64,000 nucleotides of DNA from Panonychus citri (taxonomy: Eukaryota; Arthropoda; Arachnida; Trombidiformes; Tetranychidae): positions 620,001 to 684,000 of the forward strand of contig NW_026515455.1 of the NCBI RefSeq assembly GCF_014898815.1, in the 5' to 3' direction. The position numbers and the translations under genes were made by a program. Under the pieces are notes generated by a model, which saw only the letters and a program-made list of their open reading frames with translations, did no database searches and had not been told where the DNA came from. Of this stretch, positions 1 to 12,723 are shown piece by piece; the stretch's first letter is position 1; each line of letters starts with the position of its first letter.

Positions 1-1057
1 CAATATTTATCTAAAATTATGTCGAGTAATTCACGAAAAACTAAATGATCGAGAAGATCTGATTCGAACTGCACTGTCTTCATACTCTTCCGTTTTCAGT
101 GAAGGCGAATATGCAAAGCATATAGATTATTATGCTCTTTTAGCTCTGTTCGAGGTTCGAGATGATAAGTACATCTATTCATTATCTAAAAATATTCTAT
201 CAAAGGTAAATATCATCACAAGAATTGCTAATTTTCAGTTGTTAATCATTTTTAATTTTTCTCCTTACAAAAAGGATATGCGAAATAAGCAAGTGTGGAA
301 TCTTTTTGGTGCAATAATTAACTTAATCTATCAAGATTTGCGACACAACCGATTTTGTTTACGACATTTCATTAAATTCCCCGATATAACAGCTCTCGCT
401 TATTTCAATGGTCACAATGCTTTAATTAGTGGCAGTTATAAACATGCTTTAGGTAATCACGCAAACGATTAACTGTTGATTGAAATAAATTTAATACTTT
501 AATTATATCCAATAGGTGAATATGTAAATTTACACAAAGAAAACCCGAAAGATCCTTTCGCTATCTTATGTGTCGCTATTGGATTTCTACATATCGCCTG
601 TCAAAAATTCACTTCGAATCGTCATTCGGCTTTTATGCAGGTGAATAGCATTCAATTCTCTTGGTGCAACAATTAACTAATCATCTTTGTCTTTTCTTTC
701 TAATAAGATGTGCGCCTTCCTCAATCTTTACCTCGAAACTCGTGGTGAATGTCAAGAAAGTCTTTATAATATCGGTCGATCTTTTCATCAACTTGGTCTT
801 TTAAACGAAGCGATTCATTTCTATGAACGAGCTTTAAATTGTTCAATTGACATGGATTTCAATTCACCCGTTGAAAAGGTTTATTACATTTAAATGATAA
901 TCTAAATTTCTCAATTAATACTAATTGTCTTGATCTCTCCTCACAGACTCGTTTTAATCTTAATTGTGAGATATCCTTCAATCTATCGTTAATCTACCGG
1001 GCAAGTGGATCACCTGAATTGGCCCGACGTTATCTTTGTAAATACTTCGTTGTCTGA
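1..1057 (+). CDS. GTF3C3: General transcription factor 3C polypeptide 3 (TFIIIC subunit), 3' part
   Basis: This is the C-terminal part of the TFIIIC tetratricopeptide subunit that helps recruit RNA polymerase III to tRNA and 5S genes. The gene enters from the left edge, so the N-terminus is missing. Exons read 1-205, 275-452, 516-640, 708-878 and 947-1057, with GT-AG introns of about 60-70 bp and consistent phases. Segments recalled as conserved in the animal family are visible: DLRHNRF, NGHNALISGSYKHALG, CQESLYNIGR with FHQLGL (a TPR helix pair), and a terminal ISFNLSLIY block ending in YLCKYFVV and TGA at 1055-1057. An alternative acceptor at 238 is in frame but would leave a 33-bp intron, so 275 is preferred. 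The similarity judgement is from memory, not from a search. Confidence 0.9.
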
Positions 1058-1788
1058 ACAATTAAGCAGCAAGCGACTTCTAATCTAATCAGATTAGCAT
1101 TAATTTAATCACCATCAACATCATTATGTAAATTTTATTTTCCATCAAATGATTTTCATCAATTTCATCTTGTGTAAAAATTTTCGTTATATCAACACCT
1201 ATGTTTGTTTCTAATGATTCTAATCACAATTATAATTGTACCAATTGATGTAATCATTTTTCAACTCTAATCAAAAATTTAACCGCAAGGTACAAAAAAA
1301 AATAATCAACAACAATTAATTGTATGTTAAAGCCCATGAACACAATTAACTTTATATCTCTTTGTAAATTTCAAGTCCAATTATCATTAATTGTTAATTT
1401 TTGAGCAATCAAAAGAGTCTAATGAATATTAAATATAACTAATTGAAACAAAAACTAAATTTAAATTAACCTTGAATTGTAATAATTAACCCACAATCAG
1501 TCTGAACACAAATGATTTAAAGGTACGATTGGAACAATTAACTTTTTTTCAAACGTTATAATTAACATTGAAAAAAAAAGTTGAATTTCCTTATATAATC
1601 ATGAGTCTCAATAATCAAATCTATTGAAAATTAATCAGTTAATCAAAGTTAATCATAATCATTAAGATTAATAATCTTTAATCAGTTGACCTTATTTTCA
1701 CCTTCCTCATTCAATTTATATGTTAGTTTTTAAATTTATCTTTTAAAGAGAAAAAGAAAGTCTCACTTTTACCGGTTTATCTTCTCTT

Positions 1789-1836
<48 letters not shown>

Positions 1837-2853
1837 CATCCTTATCTTCATCTCCCTCCATCATTGAGTCTCACTCATAAACTATCAACGTATTTGTATT
1901 AGTAATTTTTACAGAATAAGAGAAAAGATAAAACGATTCGTTCTTTTTTCTTTAATTTTATCATCTTGACTCCCTTTCTATCATCTTTATCATCTTCATC
2001 ATCTTTTCCATCATCCTCATCATCTTAATTATCTTTTGTTCATCGTTGATTAAAATCTTTTAATTTCATTCCAATTAAACTTATCATTCGTCCAAACGAT
2101 TACAATGTTCTCGGGATGTCAACACCAACATCGTCGGCAACAATTAACTTCCTAATTAAGTTAATGAAAACATAATTAGTTGATCATGATTCTAGATCCT
2201 TTGTTAATCCAGTTAATTGTTCGACACAATTCAATTCAACTCTGATCACAATTCTAAATTGTTCTAATAATTTCTTTATCCATCTAAATGTGATTATATT
2301 GGTTCGTTTTTTTCAGAGTTTTTAATTTCTCCACTTCTATTTAACTAATTGTCTCATCATCATCATTGTGTGTTTGTTATCATCATCATCGTCATATAAT
2401 CAGAAAGATGTTACAATTAATGATTAATTATAATAATTATCTATTTTAATTTCCTCTCTTGATTGATTGGGTTTTTTTGGGTTCAACTCTTTACTGTCAA
2501 TATGTTGATTCCAATAGTTAATTGTTGCTGTTTAATTTTACCTTCAATGTTTTTGTCTTTGTTAATAATTATCCCTAAACCTTGTTAATTGTGATTTAAG
2601 GTTAAAATAATAAAATTAATAACAATCAATATAGCAATTAATTATCACTCTAATTGCCCCAACGATCAGTCGTCATCATCAACGATTTACAATCAACGTT
2701 TCGTCTCAATTTTCAGCTTCAAATCGTCAGAAAACTCAATCAAATCTCATCGGCCTTTCCAAGTGTCCATCGTAATTTAAATCAACCACCGATAAACTTA
2801 GTCACTTGATCTTAATCTCATTCGGATTAATCCTTAATCCATCAACAATCAAA
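1058..2853. other. Spacer and probable 5' UTR/promoter of the ClC gene
   Basis: This AT-rich stretch lies between the GTF3C3 stop and the ClC start codon. I see no coding sequence. It holds a long TC tract at about 1793-1833, many CAATTAAC-type words and CATCATC runs. Part of the right-hand side is probably transcribed as 5' leader of the chloride channel, but no transcription start can be fixed. Confidence 0.5.
1793..1833. repeat. (TC)n microsatellite
   Basis: An almost pure TC dinucleotide tract of about 41 bases, about 1 kb upstream of the ClC start codon. A similar tract lies upstream of the CRAL-TRIO gene. Confidence 0.95.
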
Positions 2854-5800
2854 ATGACTCGAAGAGGATCAAGTCTCGGATATGAACATACATTGGTAAG
2901 TTTTAATCGACACTTGATTTTAATATGAATCCGTCTCTCTATTAAATCATTAAATAGTAATATTAACATTTAATTAGCAATCATTTTTACCTTAATCAAC
3001 CGGTAATTGATATGTATTAAATGTTACAATTACCTTGTTTAATTAATAACAATTAAAATGGTTATTTGTTTTTTTTATCAACATCGTAACAATTTTGGTT
3101 GATCAATTTGAAAAGTTAAAAACACAAACTCATCAATCTTATTATTGTAATTAGTTAATTACTTATTAGATAAAATTAATCACTTCTCTCATGTTTAATC
3201 AATTTTCCCCTTAATCAACTAACTGTTATCACCAAATGATTTGCTTGATTTGATCTTGAAATTGTTATTATATTTAACAAGTTGTTGATTAAGATGATCA
3301 AGTTAATCATCATCATCGTTGATCCATTTCAATTATTGAACTGAATTATCCCATTTACCTGAATAAAGCAACACGATGATGGTGATAATTAAATCAACGC
3401 CTTAATCAGTCGGAAAACAATTATGATTAACCTTTCTGATGTTTCCAGCAATTACGATAGTTTAATGGCCGAGATATTTTTTAATTGTTGACTAGTTTAT
3501 CATTGATCATAATGACGATGATTTGTAACTAGCCTCAGGCTAAATGATAATCGTTTGAAATAATAACATAGCAACAATCAAATTGAATTGTTAGAAAGGG
3601 TCAAAAAGGTAATTGTTAATCATTGATTCAACAATTTAAGTTTCAATGTTGCAATTAACTTTAAAATATCAGTTATACTTTTCATGACAATTAGTTGATT
3701 TGATTGTTTTCTGTAACAATTTCACTTTTAGTTTATTAATCAAAAAGTTTCTCCAAAATTACATTTGGGATTTCCCTCTGTCCACAATTAACTTAATGAT
3801 GAATCTAAATCAAGCCTTAATTTTTTGTTCCTCTGTAATTAACTATAACAATTTGGGTAAATGATTAATAAACTTGTTTGGTAACTTGTTTTGAATAATA
3901 TTTTATTCAATTTGTTGACAATTTACTGATTTCTTTGTTAATCAACTCCCGACTTGGCAACAATTAACATTGTACAAAGCTATTAACCTACACACTATGA
4001 TCAACATAATTAAATATTACTAATTAATATACAATTTGATTCATCTTTTTAAACAAAAATCAACTTTGGTTAGTTAATTGTTGACTAGTTGTAATTATGT
4101 CAGCTAATTGTTCAATCATTAAATGTATTGATAATATTGCACCAATTAAATGATTATTAGGGGAACAGAACAATCAACCATTGAATGGTTAACTAATTGT
4201 AATTAACACACGATGACAATATGAACAAAGAATCAGCATTGATTTCTCCATATTTGTGACAATTTAATCAACCAAATTGATCCAAACCACAACAATCAAC
4301 AATCAAAGATATTGTTAAACTAATTGAATAACAATAATTTTCCAATGCCTCAGGCCTCAATCATCTTAATTTGCTGATTGATTACAACACAATTAACCAA
4401 AAATGAAAGTCAACAATTAAAGTGTGACCTTCTCGGAGGGAAAATTAATCAATTTAATTAGATGATTATTTTAACAGATTAACACTAATCCCAATCGAGG
4501 ATGCGAAGCTGATCCAATTAATGATACATTTATATTGATTGTTGATCATTAGTAAACAATTAAGATGAAAAATGTTATTGATTAAACTTTTCTAATCTAA
4601 AATTTTCTTCCTTCTTAATTATTATCTTACACCTTTATAAGTGATGAGATGAAGATGATAATTAGGAAGATGAAGATGAAAGTTGTGAAGTGATTAAAGA
4701 TAAATTGTTGAAATTAAGTGTTAGTTAAGTATTAATTAATCTAGAGGCTAGACTGTGATTCTCATCATTTACCTTGTTGGATAATTTTGATATCATGAAG
4801 TTCATTGGATTTCAACTCAATTCTAGTAACAATTAAAGTGATTGTTGTCCACTCTTAGTGTCCTATCGTCTTGTTTACCGTTTAATTGTTAACAATTTAC
4901 CTAAATAACCAAATGAAATGTCACCAAATTTGATAAGTTAATAACCTTTACTAATCCATGTGTTAATCACAATTAAGCATGGGTGTTGTTTCCGATTCTC
5001 TTGTAACTTATGTAAGTGATTAATCCTATGGATTAGTGGTCAATAGAGAGGAAGATTAACCAAATTAAACAATCAACTGATAAATTATGTTAATTGTTTC
5101 AGATGTATGGTCAATATCGCGAGGATTTGGGTCGATTTGCCAAAGCTCAAGCTCGAAGGATGAAATCAATTAAACGTAAAGAGGAATCGTCGTTAATTAA
5201 GAAAGGATTTAAAAAGTACCAATCAACATGGAAAAGAAAATTTTCTGGTAAGTTAATTGTTCTAAATTATTTCATTAATTCTATGCAAATCTTACCAACA
5301 ATCAAGTGATTAACTTTTAATACGATTCTTCATCATCAAGTTTCAATTTTCAACAAAAGATTACGGATTCTAATTGCTTCTTGATCAATCCTAAATTCAG
5401 TTTAAATTGTCACTAATAAAACCCAATAAGATCTGAATATTTCCGTGATTTGATTGTTGATTATTTATCTTTTTGATTGCTAACTATTAACTCTACTGTT
5501 ATGCCTATCAAATTGTTTATCAACTCTTGACTTTTGTTTTAATTGTGAAATAACAATCAAGTCTAATCGACAATCAATGATATAATTATTAACCAAATTA
5601 ATCCTTCTGATATACTTGAGGTTTACACTTGAGTTGATCCTCGTTCTTAACAGTAAACATTTAATCAATTGTTATTAAGTAAACAATTAACTAATTGTTC
5701 TGTGTGTTGATCAAAAAATATTCCATTGGTTTAAAATCTAAAATTGATATGAAGCAATTAACTTAATCTTGCGAAAAATGGTTATTTAAAATCGTCTATT

Positions 5801-8800
5801 TATCATGACAATTAATGATCGAGATGAAAATTAAATCAAGTAGTAAAGTGAAGTTAATTGTAGGTTAATTACTAATTAAATTGATAATAATTAAGTATTG
5901 ATTAGTCGTAAAGTTGTTAACATAATCAAAAAAGAAAGAGATTATCAATCAGAAAATTAGCGAATTTAGTTAATGATTAACAATCAATTACCACTAATAG
6001 TTAATTGTAATACTGATTATGATTGACAATTGATTGTCAAGTTAATTAAAACAATCTATATGTTATGAGATATGTTTAGTTACCGATCAATGAAATTAAC
6101 TTGTGTTGATTAACAATTTCAACAATCAAAAAATTGCCTAATCATGAAAATCATCAAATAAACTAAACATCTTTTCATCACTTAATTGAATTAAGGTAAA
6201 TCAAAAAGGTAACAATTAACTTTTTCAATTTCTCCCAATTAAAAATCCAACCAATGACTCCAATTGTGTTAATCAATCTGTTTTGCTTGACAATTAATTA
6301 GCTGATTCTTTTCAAATCTAATTAGCTTTGATATTTTTCATCATCAATGCTATCAACTTGTTCACAATTAACAACAATCAATCAGCTGATTAATGTGAGT
6401 TTCATTTTTCTAATTGATTAACAATTAACACAATTAGAAACATTAAATTATAAACAATGTTCAAGAAATTTGAAAAATGATTAATGTTTAATTTGGAAAA
6501 TTTCATCATGACAATTAAATCTAATTGTGATTAGTTGCGAGTAAATCGTTAACCATTGGATAGATTGTCTCGATTGCCAACTGATTATCATTGTCTATGA
6601 TTTAATTGTAATCCAACCTTGATAATTGTTGCCAAAAATGTTCCAACAATTAACACGTTCTCGTTAATTGTTACAACTACTGTTTAGAAAGTGAATTTAT
6701 TTATAGAATTGAAAGAAAAAGTTGATTCCTTTTCCTTTTCTATTATCAAAATTAAGAATTAGTTCATTGATTAATTTCCTTACAATTAATCGTTCAGATC
6801 GTAATCACAATTTTGAACCATTCATTAGTTGTAACAATTAATTGACAATAGTTTAAACTGTTCAAATTGAAATCAACTCAAGGTTTCCTGATTAAACAAT
6901 CAGATTATACAATGTAATTAGATTTACTAATCACAATCAAAAGCTCAATCAAATGTTTTATAATTGTTTGAATAATCAGCTACTATTAATTGTATCAATC
7001 ATTTGTCCTCGAAATGATAAGTTACTATTTAAATCAACTAATTAACTTAAACAATAATTGTCATTGGTATTGTGCTTAATTTTGATTATTGTAACATTTT
7101 GTTTACTTTGATTATTGAAAATTGATTCTTTTAGATTATTAATTGTCCGGTAAATGATTCCAATCAAATGTTAGTCTGATAATCAATCAATTGTTTACCC
7201 ACCAAGAAAATGTTAGCTGATTAAATGTACCGAATTTGGTGATCAACTAATTGTTTCTCTATTGATTACAGTTTATTTTCAGATCTTTTGGAAACACAGT
7301 TTCGCAAAGATCGGCGAGGATTGGATTTTCTTAGCGCTTCTCGGGATGTCGATGGCATTTTTATCCTTCTTTATTAATATTGTCATCGAATCGACGGTGA
7401 CCGCTCGCCAGCGACTGTACAAAGATTTTACATATAACTCACCGGTGTGGAAATTTATTGGGTGGACATCGACACCGGTGCTGATGATCTTGTTCGCCTC
7501 GGGCTTTGTACATATTGTTGCTCCACAAGCGGTTGGTTCGGGTATTCCAGAAATGAAAACTATTCTAGGTGGTGTGGTGCTTAACGAGTATCTTACCTTT
7601 CGAACTCTAATCGCCAAGATTGTTGGACTTTCCTTTACTCTTGCCTCCGGATTACCATTGGGTCGGGAAGGTCCGTTTGTCCATATATCGTCAATCATAG
7701 CGACTCTTATGTCCAGAATGGTGACCACTTTTAAAGGTATTTACGAGAATGAATCTCGAACCGGTGAAATGTTGGCCGCTGCATGTGCGGTGGGAGTGGC
7801 AGCTACATTTTACACACCCATCGGTGGAGTGCTTTTCTCAATCGAGGTAACATCAGTTTACTTTGCTGTGAGAAACTATTGGCGTGGCTTTTTCGCCGCT
7901 TGTTGTGGTGCCACAATTTGGAGATTATTAACTGTATGGATTAAAGATGCTTGTAAGACTATTGATAAATCGATCATGAAATCGCATTAAAGTTCTAATT
8001 AATTTCCAATTCTCAATTCGACAGCAATTTCGGCACTTTTTAGAACAAGCTTCAAATCAGAATTTCCCTTCGATCCCCAAGAGTTGTTCATCTTCGCCCT
8101 GATTGGTACAGTTTGCGGATTCGGTGGTGCTTGTTATGTTGCCTTCCATCGTAAAATTGTACAATTCAATCGTAATCACAAACGATGGAATCAATTTCTT
8201 CAACTTAAGTAAGTACTTCAACAATTAATAATCAATTAACTTCACCTAAAGAGACAATAACAAAGCCTCAGCGTTTTCATCATCAATCTAATAACTTGTT
8301 GAATGTTTGATTATCTATTATGAGTGCCAAGTGTTTATGTGTTGTTATTATTTGTTTGCAATCAGATTTAGATTATCATTTAATTACAATTGATTATCAT
8401 TTCTCTTCTCAGTCGATTTCTTTATCCAGGCCTGGTTACTTTTATTATCACGAGCTGTACTTTCCCTCCATTCCTAGGTAAATACATGACTGTTGAGGTA
8501 AGTAGGTTGGTAGATTGATTTAACTACAATTAACCTAATTGTCAACTTGTTCTTGTTTCCGATTAACAATTATGCTCATAATTATAATTCACAATCGTCC
8601 ACCAATAATAACTTGAGGCTAATTATTGTCTTTCATTGTTGTGTAATTGCATCAAATTTACTTTCAAGGTTATCAAAATTCAAGTAAATTCAATCAACAA
8701 TTAATAATATCTTTCGATTATTATTTATTCCTGTTAAAATCCTATTTAATTTCAATTAGGGGATAATTAAGTTTCGATTTGTATTCCTTAACTATTAGTA

Positions 8801-11089
8801 TGGTTTTCCTAAACTTTTTTCAAGCTCTAATTGTGATTTTTTCATCCACTGGCAAATTAGATTCGTTGTAAAGTTAATTTTCTCTGTGTTTAATTGTTAT
8901 TATTCAGGTTTCAACTCATCACTTGGTTGATCAATTGTTCAGTAATATTACATGGGGATCAGGTTCTCAAGATTATGTTACTCAGGGTATTCTGAAGGAT
9001 TGGACTACAGATCATACGAGTTTTTATTTTCATTTATGTTTTTATATTTTCATGACGGTGAGAATTTAATTTGCTCAATCAAATTGTCAACTATCATCAC
9101 TGTTTATTTCCCGTGATGTGAATCAGCAAATTACTAAAAATGATCTAATTACTGTGACACTTTTATCACTTCAATTATCAACAGTGGTGGACATCGGCTT
9201 TGGCCTCAACGATTCCCGTTCCTAGCGGGGTGTTTATCCCTGTCTTTCTAATGGGCGCAGCTTTCGGTCGACTTGTTGGTGAAATTATGGCCGTTCTATG
9301 TCCGGATGGAATACCTTTTGGAGATCGTATGTTTCCTTAATTGTTCAATTTTCTATCAACATCAATATGATTGATTTGTATTTTCGTCGTTTATTAGGAA
9401 ACATCCCGATTGTTCCTGGAGGATATGCTGTCGTGGGTGCGGCCGCTTTCGCTGGAGCGGTTACACATACGATCTCAACGACGGTCATTGTCTTTGAACT
9501 AACTGGTCAAATGTCTCATATTATTCCTGTTATCATGTCCGTTCTGATCGCCAATGGGATCGCTCAATCGTTAAAACCATCAATTTATGATTCTATCATT
9601 GAGATTAAGAAGCTTCCCTTTTTACCATCAATCAAATCGACCTCATCAACGGCCCATCGGATTATGGTCGACGATATAATGACTCGTGATGTCGTTTATG
9701 TTTGGAGACGCTGCTCTTACAAGGATTTACTGAACACTTTGGAGACATTCGTTAAGATCGAAACCTTCCCTCTAGTAGATACTCCATCGTCTATGATACT
9801 TTTAGGCTCAATTCAGCGTCATGAACTTCGATACATTTTGAATAAACAACTTAGCAAAGAGAAGCGATTACAAGAAGTCCAAAGACGATATTCTCAACAA
9901 GATGTGATGAGAACCTTTTCGACTTTACCCTCGACAATGGAATCATCAAGAGAATCGCTCACTCAGCCAAAAACACCGGAAGCTAAATCGCGTTTTGAAG
10001 TTCGTTTAATCAACAGTCAAAACGATGGATTCACCACCGGATCGGCTGGAAGTGGTGCAAGTTCAATCGATGGAGGTAAATCAGGGCCGAAACGATCATC
10101 ACCTCCACCCTCGCCCACCATGGGGACCAAAACACCAGTTAAATCAATCTTGAAACAAACAGCAACTTTCACAACATATTCACCAAATTCAACGATAACT
10201 CAAGGTCTTGACCATTCACAAACCAAACTGACCCTTTAATAAGTCAATAAGTCGATTAATATTTTCTATTTTCTATCATTAATTTACAGACTTTCGATTA
10301 CGTCAAGCATTTGAAAATATCTTCATGAAGAGTTTGAAACTTCAAGATGCTCATCCAAGCAAAGTAAGAATTCAATAATTATCACAATTAACTATCAACT
10401 GATTTCACCTTGACTCTATTGTGTTTTGATTAATTTAATTGCAGGTCTCTAGTGGAGTTGTATCCAATAGTGCTCCAAGTACCCCTTCAATTCAACGGAG
10501 AGTCCAATTGGTAATCATTTTAAATTGTTGATCCAAATAATCAATTAATTGTTCTAATAGTTTGTTGCATCTTTGTTTCCACCACAAATCAGCCAAGAGA
10601 GCGAGTAATTGATATGTCACCGGAGGAACAGCTCGCTTGGGAAGAGGAGCAATTAAATTCAATCATTGATCTCTCAGCTTGTCACATCGACCCAGCGCCG
10701 TTCCAATTGGTTGAACAAACTTCGTTGATTAAAGTTCATTCATTGTTTTCAATGTTACAATTGAATTTAGCTTATGTAACATCAATCGGTCGTTTGGTTG
10801 GGGTAGTTACACTAAAAGATGTAAGTTTGATGAGTAACAATTAATCGTGTTGATCACAATTTTCTCAATTGTTTCGAACCATTTTTTCCAATCGCTAATT
10901 TAGATCCGAATTGCAATCGAGCGAATGAACAATGGAACATTAGTACCAAAGCCCAGGCCATCTCCGAACATTGGATTCCCAGCGTCTGATGGCAGTTACA
11001 CGGACACTTTGACCTCCGTGGCGACGGACGAATCCAATCCGAACGTCGAAGATGCAAACACCATTAAAATGGCGACTGTTACATCTTAG
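2854..11089 (+). CDS. ClC-a: ClC-2/ClC-a type voltage-gated chloride channel
   Basis: Plasma-membrane chloride channel of the CLC-1/2/Ka branch, dimeric with two cytosolic CBS domains. Twelve exons join in phase: 2854-2895, 5103-5247, 7272-7952, 8025-8208, 8413-8497, 8908-9057, 9185-9326, 9398-10204, 10290-10363, 10445-10510, 10593-10820 and 10904-11089. They encode about 929 residues, near the roughly 900 usual for ClC-2. The filter motifs are present: GSGIPE (about residue 149), GREGPFVH with the gating glutamate (about 193), and PVPSGVFIPVF. At the proton-glutamate site the sequence is FSIEVTS, with Val as in channels, not Glu as in H+/Cl- exchangers. CBS1 lies near 566 and CBS2 near 831-868. 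The N-terminal YEHTLMYGQY is typical of ClC-2. The exon ending at 10204 uses a GTCTTG donor, the least certain junction. Exon 3 could also use an acceptor at 7282, but that breaks the frame. Confidence 0.95.
2896..5102 (+). other. Long intron 1 of the ClC gene
   Basis: A 2.2-kb AT-rich intron with a GTAAG donor and TTTCAG acceptor. I see no gene, RNA or mobile element in it. It is rich in CAATTAAC and GATTAAT words, like the rest of the non-coding DNA. Confidence 0.8.
5248..7271 (+). other. Long intron 2 of the ClC gene
   Basis: A 2.0-kb AT-rich intron between GTAAG and ATTACAG. The acceptor at 7271 is fixed by the reading frame, because the next AG at 7282 gives the wrong phase. Nothing else is recognised inside. 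Confidence 0.8.
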
Positions 11090-11407
11090 AAACAATTAGT
11101 TAATCAGTATTTTGTTTTTGTGATCGATTTCTTTTTATACTGAAAATCTTTTTTTATTACAATGAGTAGATTTTACAAATGATGCATTTTCTTTACCATG
11201 ACAATTAATAAGAAAATTATATAATTATCGATGACTTGATTTTCAACAAGTGAAATGAAATTGATTTGTTGATGTTTTTCCCCTAGAAAATGTATATTTA
11301 CATTCAAATGGCCAAACAAAAGTATTGACGTTTTTGTTGAGATCCTTGGAAAATGATTGAATCATAATAAATGATCAAGGAATGTTAATATATTCTTCAT
11401 TTAATTG
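11090..11407. other. Convergent 3' region of ClC and THOC3
   Basis: About 318 bp separate the two stop codons. A plus-strand AATAAA at 11366-11371 could end the ClC transcript. T-rich sequence near 11150 could hold the opposite-strand signal, so the two 3' UTRs may overlap. Confidence 0.5.
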
Positions 11408-12573
11408 TTAATTATTTGGTAAGCCAAATATCTTTACGGTTCCACAATCACGGCCAAAAGTATCCTTATCATCACAGGCAAAGGCTAATATGTATCGGGA
11501 AGGATGAAAGGCCACTGTGAAAGTCGGTGAATCAACGGGAACACCAGTGATCTTTTCTCCTGTTTCAACATAACTTATGTCTATTAAGAGATCCTCAGAT
11601 CCGGAGGCCAATAATTTACCATCATGACTGAAACTGATCGCTCTTGCAGGCCATTCTAATCGTGAAATCGTTCGCAAACAAACCAAATGATTCGCATCCC
11701 ATAATGAGACCATTGTGTCAGCAGAACCAACGGCAAAATATTTACCCGTTGAGTCAAATTCAATACAAATACAATTGGCCGGATGAGCATTAAGTACTAT
11801 CTGTGGTTGTAAATCGGGATAACTGAGAACATGGATACATCCCTGGCCGGAGGTCAGAAAGAAAAGGTCATTATCATTGTTCCAACTTATTTCGTTTACT
11901 TCAAACTTGAATGATTGTTCAACTTTAATTTTCTGTTGTTTGGCATCAATGAAAGTAATAAGATCCTCTTTATTACCAACGGCAATCGATGAACCATCAG
12001 GAGACCAGCAAATGTTGATATTTTCACCTAATTAAGGAAATGAGAAATAAATTGATTAGAAGAGAAGAAAACAACAAAAGTAATTACAAAGAGCAATTTA
12101 TCATCGTTCTAATGATCATCAACAACATGAATTTTATCCTGATTATCAGGTGAATACCATGTGATTACTAAAGATGATAATCTGCCTTTGTTTGAAGGAT
12201 CAAGGAATCAACTTGATTAAAGATTATTAAGATCACCTTTGGTATTAATTGTGGAATAATTTTTGGAGGTACGAGCATCCCAAAGGCGAACTGTTTTATC
12301 CAATGAGGCGGTGGCCAAAATGTCAGGATGAGATGGATGCCAACTAAGCTGGTCAACCGAATCTGAGTGTCCCTTTAATGTAGACTCTTTATTTAATCGA
12401 TCTTTGTCCAAATTAAATATAGAAATTGATTTATCAACACTTCCAGAGGCCAATCGATGACCATCACAGCTCCAATCAACCGAGTGAACTTTACATGAGT
12501 GCGACTGATAATCTCGAAATCGGTTATTCTTTTGAAAATGGTCTTTCACCTGGTCAACATAAGTCACAGTCAT
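11408..12573 (-). CDS. THOC3: THO complex subunit 3, WD40 protein
   Basis: Core WD40 subunit of the THO/TREX complex, which couples transcription to mRNA export in the nucleus. There are two exons: 12573-12237 (ends in phase 1) and 12027-11408, giving about 318 residues against roughly 350 in vertebrates. The ATG at 12573 is preceded by an in-frame GTG that would not be used. WD repeats are clear: HSVDWSCDGHRLASGS, GHSDSVDQLSWHPSHPD with TVRLWDART, INICWSPDGS, FEVNEISWNND, CICIEFDSTGKYFAVGSAD, ISFSHDGKLLASGSEDLLID, and the terminal FAFACDDKD-like block with GTVKIFGLPN. The last two blocks are specific to THOC3. The 209-bp intron is AT-rich. A CGCCATCT element lies about 140 bp upstream of the ATG. 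Confidence 0.95.
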
Positions 12574-12715
12574 GGTCACAAATTATTTAATTAACAGTTC
12601 AAAATATTATCAATATAAACCAAACAATAGACAAAAACAAACACATGAGAATTGCGGTTATTTGTTTTCGTCCGAAAATTAAACCGCATCAAAATAAAGA
12701 GAAAATCGCCAGTAA

Positions 12716-12723
12716 CGCCATCT
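12716..12723. promoter_or_regulatory. CGCCATCT element upstream of THOC3
   Basis: CGCCATCT followed by CTTGG, about 140 bp upstream of the THOC3 start codon. It is one of five similar sites found near 5' ends in this window. The reverse form AGATGGCG resembles the YY1/Pho and insect CTCF cores as I remember them. Function is inferred. Confidence 0.4.

Noticed and set aside
239..274. 36-bp upstream extension of GTF3C3 exon 2
   Set aside because: It is in frame, but would require a 33-bp intron and adds Ile/Phe/Asn residues typical of intron sequence here. The acceptor at 274 gives a 69-bp intron like its neighbours.
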